A DNA stretch of 64,000 nucleotides from Rhizobium indicum (lineage in GTDB: Bacteria > Pseudomonadota > Alphaproteobacteria > Rhizobiales > Rhizobiaceae): NCBI RefSeq assembly GCF_005862305.2, contig NZ_CP054022.1, forward strand, positions 310,001 to 374,000, written 5' to 3'. The notes below the pieces were generated by a model. That model saw only the letters and a program-made list of their open reading frames with translations, searched no databases and had not been told where the DNA came from. This document shows, in pieces, positions 59,250 through 64,000 of this stretch (positions within the stretch are counted from its first letter, which is position 1; every line of letters begins with the position of its first letter). The position numbers and the translations under genes were made by a program.

Positions 59250-60134
59250 TCAATATTGCACGCGGCGTTCGATGAAGCGGAATTGGACCGCGGTCAGAGC
59301 GATGACGATCACCATGAGAATGACCGACTGCGCCGCCGACGAACCCAAATTCAGTCCGATGAAGCCGTCGAAATAGACCTTGTAGACAAGGATTTCCGTC
59401 GCGCGCGCCGGTCCGCCTTGGGTGGTCGCATGAATGATGCCGAACGTATCGAACATCGCGTAAACGATATTGATGACGATCAGATAGAAGGTCGTCGGTG
59501 AGATCAGCGGGAAGACGATCGTCCAGAAACGCTTCATCGGCCCGGCTCCGTCAATGGCCCCGGCTTCCTGAAGCGAGCGTGGGACGGATTGCAGCGCAGC
59601 CAAGAAAAACAAGAAGTTATAGGAAATCTGTTTCCACGTCGCCGCGATCACGATCAGAACCATGGCATCATCGGGATTGATCAGATGGTTCCAGTTGATC
59701 CCCATCGCTCGCAACATATACGCGACGATACCGATCGACGGATTGAACATGAACCACCAAAGAATGCCGGCGATCGCGGGGGCGACGGCATATGGCCAAA
59801 TGAGCAAGGTCGAATAAATTCGAGAGGTGCGCAACACACGCATTGCCGCTGCAGCCAGGAGCAGCGCAATTGACGTTGATAGCACCGTCACGAGAATGGC
59901 GAAGATGAGCGTGTGGCCAAAGGCATTGATGTAGATCGGATCGGCGAAGAGCCGACGGTAGTTTTCGAACCAGACGAAGCTCGTTTTGAAACCGAAGGCG
60001 TCCTGGCGCAGGAAAGATTGCCAGAATGCAGTTGCCGCAGGCCAGAGGAAAAAGACCACCGTCACGAAAATTTGGGGAGCGATGAGCAGGTAAGGCAAAA
60101 GCTTGTTGGGAAATACGGTCCGTTTGGTTTGCAT
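59250..60134 (-). CDS. ugpA: glycerol-3-phosphate ABC transporter permease UgpA
   Basis: 294 residues (E. coli 295). Begins [20 protein letters not shown], like Ugp[37 protein letters not shown] loop [20 protein letters not shown], end [11 protein letters not shown]. Pairs with UgpE. A GC hairpin in the 65 bases upstream separates it from ugpB. Confidence 0.93.
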   Translation of the reverse strand: MQTKRTVFPNKLLPYLLIAPQIFVTVVFFLWPAATAFWQSFLRQDAFGFKTSFVWFENYRRLFADPIYINAFGHTLIFAILVTVLSTSIALLLAAAAMRVLRTSRIYSTLLIWPYAVAPAIAGILWWFMFNPSIGIVAYMLRAMGINWNHLINPDDAMVLIVIAATWKQISYNFLFFLAALQSVPRSLQEAGAIDGAGPMKRFWTIVFPLISPTTFYLIVINIVYAMFDTFGIIHATTQGGPARATEILVYKVYFDGFIGLNLGSSAAQSVILMVIVIALTAVQFRFIERRVQY

Positions 60135-60159
60135 GGGCCCTCACACTGACGGATGGGAA

Positions 60160-60188
60160 ACGGGGGCCGGTCTTTCACCAGCCCCCGT
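60160..60188 (-). terminator. hairpin between ugpB and ugpA
   Basis: ACGGGGGC (60160-60167) pairs with GCCCCCGT (60181-60188) around 13 bases, 11 bases past the ugpB stop. No T tract. Probably limits readthrough into the permease genes and stabilises ugpB mRNA. Confidence 0.6.
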
Positions 60189-60199
60189 CGCGGAGCCCA

Positions 60200-61522
60200 T
60201 TAGTTGGCGGACTGGAAATCGCGAAGCTGTTCGTTGCCTCGTGCGACCACGGAATCAACTGCTTCCTTCGCCGTCTTCTTCCCGCCCAGCAAGGTCGCAA
60301 ACTCATCGTCGATGATGCCACGCACCTGGACGTAGTTGCCGAACCGGATGCCCTTGGAATTGTCGGTGGGTGTCACCCGCGTCAGCTGCTTAATACCGAT
60401 ATCTGCTCCGGGATTCTTCTCGTAATAGCCCTGATCCTGGCCCAGCTTATAGGCAGCCTCGGTTATCGGCAGGTAGCCCGAGAACTGATGCCAATCGGCT
60501 TGGACGTCCGGCTTCTGCAGGTAAGTGAAGAACTTCGCGACACCTTTGTATTCCTCTTCCGGGCGACCCTTCAGCGTCCAGAGCGTGGCGCCGCCGATAA
60601 TCGAGTTGAGCGGCTGCGGAATAACGTCGTCATAGTAGGGAAGCGGCGCAAAACCGACCTTGAAAGCCTTTGCGTTGTTGATGACCCCTGCCCGACCGGC
60701 GGACGAGTTCATGTACATCGCGCATTCCTGAGAATAGAACATCGGAGGAGCGTTATCGCCGCCGCCAGGTCCTCCGAATTTGAAGAGCCCCTCGTCCTGC
60801 CACTTCTTCAGGTTGCCCCAATGGCGGATCGTGAGATCATTGTTGAAGGTGAATTCTGCGTCCAAGCCGCCAAAACCGTTGGCCTTTGTGGAATACGGCT
60901 TATCGTGCAGCGCATTCAGGTTCTCAGTCTGGATCCACGAGATCCAGGCGCTGGTGAAGCCGCATCTGGCTGCGCCGGACTTCATGATCGTCCGCGAAAA
61001 GGCTTCAACGTCCGCCCATGTTTTCGGCGGCGTCTCCGGATCAAGCCCCGCCTTCTTGAAGACATCCTTGTTGTAATACATGATCGGCGTCGAGGAATTG
61101 AACGGCAAGGACAGAACGTTGCCGCTGGTGTCCGAGTAGTAACCGACGACCGGAGCAATGAATTTGCTCTGGTCCCAGGCCTCCCCCTCATCCTTCATCA
61201 ACTGGTAAACGGGATAGACCGCGCCCTGTGCTGCCATCATGGTGCCGGTGCCGACTTCGTAGACCTGCACGATTGCGGGCTGCTGGTTGGCGCGGAACGC
61301 AGCAATGGCGCCCGTCAGCGTCTCGTCATAAGTGCCTTTGAAGACCGGGACGATCTCGTAGTCAGATTGAGATGCGTTGAACCCCTTGGCGATCTGTTCA
61401 AGCTTCGCGCCATTCTCGCCGCCCATCGCGTGCCACCACTGGATCTTCGTGGCTGCCATTGCCGGAACGGATAACGATAGGCTGGTCAATCCTGCGGACA
61501 GGAAAAAAGCGATCTTGTTCAT
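60200..61522 (-). CDS. ugpB: glycerol-3-phosphate-binding protein UgpB
   Basis: 440 residues from the ATG at 61522, preceded by GGGAGTGAGG; a GTG at 61534 is less likely. The signal peptide MNKIAFFLSAGLTSLSLSVP is cleaved after AMA. Mature protein TKIQWWHAMGGENGAKLEQI, FNASQSDYEIVPVFKGTYDE, PAIVQVYEVGTGTMMAAQGA and AMYMNSSAGRAG match UgpB. Periplasmic receptor for glycerol-3-phosphate and glycerophosphodiesters. First gene of the operon. Confidence 0.93.
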   Translation of the reverse strand: MNKIAFFLSAGLTSLSLSVPAMAATKIQWWHAMGGENGAKLEQIAKGFNASQSDYEIVPVFKGTYDETLTGAIAAFRANQQPAIVQVYEVGTGTMMAAQGAVYPVYQLMKDEGEAWDQSKFIAPVVGYYSDTSGNVLSLPFNSSTPIMYYNKDVFKKAGLDPETPPKTWADVEAFSRTIMKSGAARCGFTSAWISWIQTENLNALHDKPYSTKANGFGGLDAEFTFNNDLTIRHWGNLKKWQDEGLFKFGGPGGGDNAPPMFYSQECAMYMNSSAGRAGVINNAKAFKVGFAPLPYYDDVIPQPLNSIIGGATLWTLKGRPEEEYKGVAKFFTYLQKPDVQADWHQFSGYLPITEAAYKLGQDQGYYEKNPGADIGIKQLTRVTPTDNSKGIRFGNYVQVRGIIDDEFATLLGGKKTAKEAVDSVVARGNEQLRDFQSAN

Positions 61523-61608
61523 CCTCACTCCCACTTGTTGTCGGTCCGAAGCCTCCCGCTACGAACGTGAGCCCGATGGTAACAGGCGAGTTTCACTTTG
61601 CAAGAATG

Positions 61609-61628
61609 AAATGTTCAAATGAACATTT
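61609..61628. promoter_or_regulatory. GlpR-type operator upstream of ugpB
   Basis: Perfect palindrome AAATGTTCA-AA-TGAACATTT, 87-106 bases before the ugpB start. E. coli GlpR binds WATGTTCGWT/AWCGAACATW; the ATGTTC and GAACAT cores, spacing and 20-bp length agree. On the minus strand a possible TTGCAA...TACCAT promoter follows it. The GlpR-like gene at 55742 in the same operon is the obvious binder. Confidence 0.75.
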
Positions 61629-61784
61629 GATTGCCAGCCGCGACCGACGATCACCCGTGCTGGGTTGGCGCAATGCTGGCGACAGCCTCAGGTTCGAGGT
61701 GCGCTGTTCTTAGGTCGGGGATATGGACTAAGCGCCGTATAACTGGCCGCATGGGCTTGGTCGCCTTTGGGTGACAGCGCAAGC

Positions 61785-61854
61785 GTGAACGCCTCCATGG
61801 CGTTCACCGTTAACGGCCGTTGCTGCCCGGATCTTCACAACTCTCCCGTTGTGA
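61785..61854. terminator. two hairpins downstream of the sugar kinase gene
   Basis: GTGAACGCC / GGCGTTCAC with a 5-base loop (61785-61807) and TCACAAC / GTTGTGA with a 6-base loop (61835-61854). The second starts six bases beyond the kinase stop on the minus strand. They probably end the leftward kinase-transporter operon. The rest of 61523-61859 contains the ugpB promoter and no gene. Confidence 0.5.
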
Positions 61855-61859
61855 TCACT

Positions 61860-62864
61860 TTATCGGCCTTCCGACCTCTTCCAATTGGGACCTCTCATCG
61901 CCGCCACCGGCGGGTCCCAATTTTGCAGCACCCTGCAGACTTCGGCTCTGGTGGGCGCGCCGGTGCGACCGCCGAAAACCTGGCATTTGAGCGCCGCCGC
62001 CATGGATGACAAGCGCATCGCCTCTTCGATCGGCATGCCTTCGGCGATAGCCAACGCGAAAGCGCCATGGAAGATATCGCCGGCTGCGAGCGTATCGACG
62101 GCCCTCACCTTCGGAGCGACAAGATGGACAACTTCGCCGGTTCGGTCATCGAACCAGAAGCAGCCGTTTTCGCCAGCCGTGACGCTGATGAAGGCATGCT
62201 CGAACTTTCGCTTGAGAAGGCCGACGACCTTCACCAGCTCGGCTGTTCCGGCAAGCCGTTCGGCCGCCGGCTGCGAGAACACGATGTGGCTGGCGGCCGG
62301 TGCAAGCATCTCGATCACGCCATCGCCTGCAACGTCACCATCGAGAATGGCCGGAATGGCCGCGTCTCTGGCTGCCACCAACGTCCGCAGCGCAAGCTTC
62401 GGCCACCGGACGTCGACCAGCACCGCATCGAAAGCAGAAATTTCCTGTTTTGTGACCGGCTTGATCGTCTCGTGCAGGCCTGCATCGTAGAAAGGCACGA
62501 TCAAGCGCTCGCCCTGATCATCGACAAGGATCGTCGAAACGGCCGAGCGGGCGCCTACCACGCGCAGCATGCCGCCCGTGTCTATGCCGCTATCGCTGAG
62601 GTCGGCAATGATGCGTTCGCCAGTGGAATCATCGCCGACTGCACCCCAGAGGCTGGCATTGCCGCCCAGCCGGGCGACTGCAAAGGCAGCACTCGATGCC
62701 ATGCCCTCGGCGACCTGCAGCATATCGTAAGGCAGGATTTTGCCCTGGCCAGTCGGTAGCGAGCGTACACGAAACAGGGTGTCCATAACCGCCGCGCCGA
62801 CACACAAAACGCGGCGCGCCTGACCGGGAGGCGGGTCGAAGATAGAAATAGAAGAAGTCGTCAA
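61860..62864 (-). CDS. PfkB family sugar kinase, YihV-like
   Basis: 334 residues. VLCVGAAVMDTLFRVRSLPT, VAEGMASSAAFAVARLGGNA, then AVLVDVRWPKLALRTLVAAR, AILDGDVAG and ALKCQVFGGRTGAPTR. The DVRW, LDGD and ALKC-GGR-G-P markers are shared with E. coli YihV (sulfofructose kinase). The catalytic motif reads DTLAAGDIFHGAF, with Leu-Ala in place of Thr-Gly. No other sulfoquinovose gene is seen, so the substrate may be an ordinary sugar. It follows the permease gene by 18 bases. Confidence 0.88.
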   Translation of the reverse strand: MTTSSISIFDPPPGQARRVLCVGAAVMDTLFRVRSLPTGQGKILPYDMLQVAEGMASSAAFAVARLGGNASLWGAVGDDSTGERIIADLSDSGIDTGGMLRVVGARSAVSTILVDDQGERLIVPFYDAGLHETIKPVTKQEISAFDAVLVDVRWPKLALRTLVAARDAAIPAILDGDVAGDGVIEMLAPAASHIVFSQPAAERLAGTAELVKVVGLLKRKFEHAFISVTAGENGCFWFDDRTGEVVHLVAPKVRAVDTLAAGDIFHGAFALAIAEGMPIEEAMRLSSMAAALKCQVFGGRTGAPTRAEVCRVLQNWDPPVAAMRGPNWKRSEGR

Positions 62865-62882
62865 AACCGTAGTCTCACCCGC

Positions 62883-63698
62883 TCACTTGACGGCGCCGGC
62901 CGTCAGGCCCGCTACGATCTGCCGTTGCGCGAACACCGTCAATATCAGCACCGGCAAGGTGACAATCAATGCCGCCGCCGCCAGCGGACCCCAACTGACC
63001 TGTTCGAATGAGAGCATGTTGTAGACGGCGACGGGGAGCGTGCGCGTCTCGCGACTGGCGAGCACGATGCCGAAGACGAAGTTGTTCCACGAGAAGATGA
63101 CCGAGAGGATGAAGGCGACGACAATGCCTGGCCTGGCGATCGGCAAGGCGACCAGCCGGAAAACCTGCCAGGGTGTTGCGCCGTCGATGCTTGCAGCCTC
63201 TTCCAGCTCCATCGGCGTCGTCTCGAAATAACCGATCATGATCCACACGACGATCGGCACAGTGACGACGAGATGGATAATGATCTGCGGCAGCAGCGTG
63301 CCGAGCAGATTCAGCCACTGGAACAGCAGGAAGAGCGGGATCAGGAAGGAAAGGCCGGGCGTCATGCGCGCGATCATGATGACCAACGCAGACTTCTCAG
63401 CCTTCAGGCGCGCGATGCCATATCCGGCCGGTACGCCGATCAGCAGCGCCAGAAGCGTGGCGGCACCGGTCACCAGCACCGAATTCCAGAGATAGAGGAA
63501 GAAGTTGTTCTCCTCGAAAACCTTCAGATAGTTCGACCAGGCAAAGCGCTCCGGGATGAAGATCGGCGGATAAGCGCCGTTGTCGATTTCATATTTCAGC
63601 GACAGCGAGATCATCCAGAGGAAGAACAGGACGACCGGCGATATCATCACCAGGGCAACAAACAGCAAGCCGATGCGATCGAGCGTCTTGCGCTTCAT
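62883..63698 (-). CDS. sugar ABC transporter permease (MalG class)
   Basis: 271 residues, six membrane helices. Short N-terminal helix RIGLLFVALVMISPVVLFFL, EAA loop EAASIDGATPWQVFRLVALP, end QRQIVAGLTAGAVK. Start and upstream stop overlap (TGATG). Works with the next permease; the binding protein and ATPase must lie outside the window. Confidence 0.92.
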   Translation of the reverse strand: MKRKTLDRIGLLFVALVMISPVVLFFLWMISLSLKYEIDNGAYPPIFIPERFAWSNYLKVFEENNFFLYLWNSVLVTGAATLLALLIGVPAGYGIARLKAEKSALVIMIARMTPGLSFLIPLFLLFQWLNLLGTLLPQIIIHLVVTVPIVVWIMIGYFETTPMELEEAASIDGATPWQVFRLVALPIARPGIVVAFILSVIFSWNNFVFGIVLASRETRTLPVAVYNMLSFEQVSWGPLAAAALIVTLPVLILTVFAQRQIVAGLTAGAVK

Positions 63699-64000
63699 CA
63701 GCGTGCCTCCCCGTCGGACCAGTTCGCGCGCTGCCGCAGCATCATCAGGACGAAGGCGAGCAGGACGATGAGGATGAAAAAGACAACCGCCATCGCAGAT
63801 CCATAGCCAATATCGTAGTAAGCGAAAGCAGTGTTGTAGAGATAGATGTTGATCGTTTCCGACGCCGTGCCCGGGCCGCCCTGGGTCATGGCGTAAATGA
63901 TGTCGAAACTTTTCACCGCATCGATGCTGCGGATCATCACGGCAATCATCAGGAATGGCGCGATCATCGGCAGCGTCAGATAGCGAAATTTCTGCCAGAC
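63698..64000 (-). CDS. sugar ABC transporter permease (MalF class), N-terminal part outside window
   Basis: The frame stays open to base 64000, so only the last 100 residues are seen. The fragment starts inside the EAA loop (VWQKFRYLTLPMIAPFLM) and ends with a membrane helix and RQRANWSDGEAR. AMTQGGPGTASETINIYLYN is the typical MalF-class loop. Partner of the 62883 permease. Confidence 0.9.
   Translation of the reverse strand, partial: VWQKFRYLTLPMIAPFLMIAVMIRSIDAVKSFDIIYAMTQGGPGTASETINIYLYNTAFAYYDIGYGSAMAVVFFILIVLLAFVLMMLRQRANWSDGEAR

Noticed and set aside
61860..64000. Complete sulfoquinovose (sulfo-EMP) pathway
   Set aside because: Only a YihV-like kinase is seen here, and a LacD-like aldolase and DeoR regulator lie 16 kb away with another kinase. 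No YihS-type isomerase, YihQ glucosidase or sulfolactaldehyde enzyme is present.

Overview
The window reads as part of a large replicon of a fast-growing rhizobium (Rhizobium/Agrobacterium group, alphaproteobacteria). The signs are high GC, many ABC solute-uptake operons, stacked Gfo/Idh/MocA, SDR and sugar-kinase genes, a methyl-accepting protein ending in DWEEF, a DUF1217 flagellar-associated protein, and a short palindromic repeat typical of rhizobial intergenic DNA. No rRNA, tRNA, CRISPR array, replication gene or complete insertion sequence was seen. The accessory content and scattered relics suggest a megaplasmid or chromid, which is an inference.

Layout: (1) 1-6450 (+), a tightly coupled catabolic operon: NAD-dependent epimerase (cut by the window edge), PuuE-like deacetylase, ThDP enzyme, cyclic amidohydrolase and two SDRs. 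Three of these proteins have lost residues normally needed for catalysis. It ends in a scar with an aldo/keto reductase relic and an IS30 transposase relic (6456-7141). (2) 7168-12365, a divergent envelope/stress cassette matching the content of E. coli yjfIJKLMC plus a potassium channel. (3) 12615-20354, two polar amino acid ABC operons, the first led by a GntR regulator, separated by a toxin-antitoxin pair whose toxin is frameshifted. (4) 20612-22094, a TetR regulator divergent from an enoyl-CoA hydratase. (5) 22134-38190, a motility and surface region: a soluble PAS-PAS chemoreceptor, a multi-repeat DUF1217 protein, a TetR regulator flanked by two near-identical operators, a triplicated EF-hand protein, flgE-flgK-flgL, an unknown gene, a DUF6502/DUF5666 pair, a membrane chemoreceptor and a DUF4112 protein. 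(6) 38218-54942, a carbohydrate catabolic locus with DeoR and LacI regulators, ROK and PfkB kinases, an aldolase, a pentose-phosphate epimerase, two oxidoreductases, two TIM-barrel isomerases, two hydrolases, and one ABC importer whose ATPase lies about 8 kb from its permeases. (7) 54900-61522, a ugpBAEC-type glycerol-3-phosphate importer with a glycerophosphodiesterase, a GlpR-like DeoR regulator and a HAD phosphatase; a 20-bp GlpR-type operator precedes ugpB. (8) 61860-64000, a YihV-like sugar kinase with two sugar ABC permeases, running off the window.

The most interesting points are: the TetR gene between two copies of one operator, apparently coupling the DUF1217 and EF-hand proteins beside a flagellar gene set that lacks a basal body; the catabolic operon with several degenerate active sites; a 13-base word shared by two distant promoters of the carbohydrate locus; and a GC hairpin directly after the binding-protein gene in all four ABC operons whose binding-protein/permease junction lies in the window.
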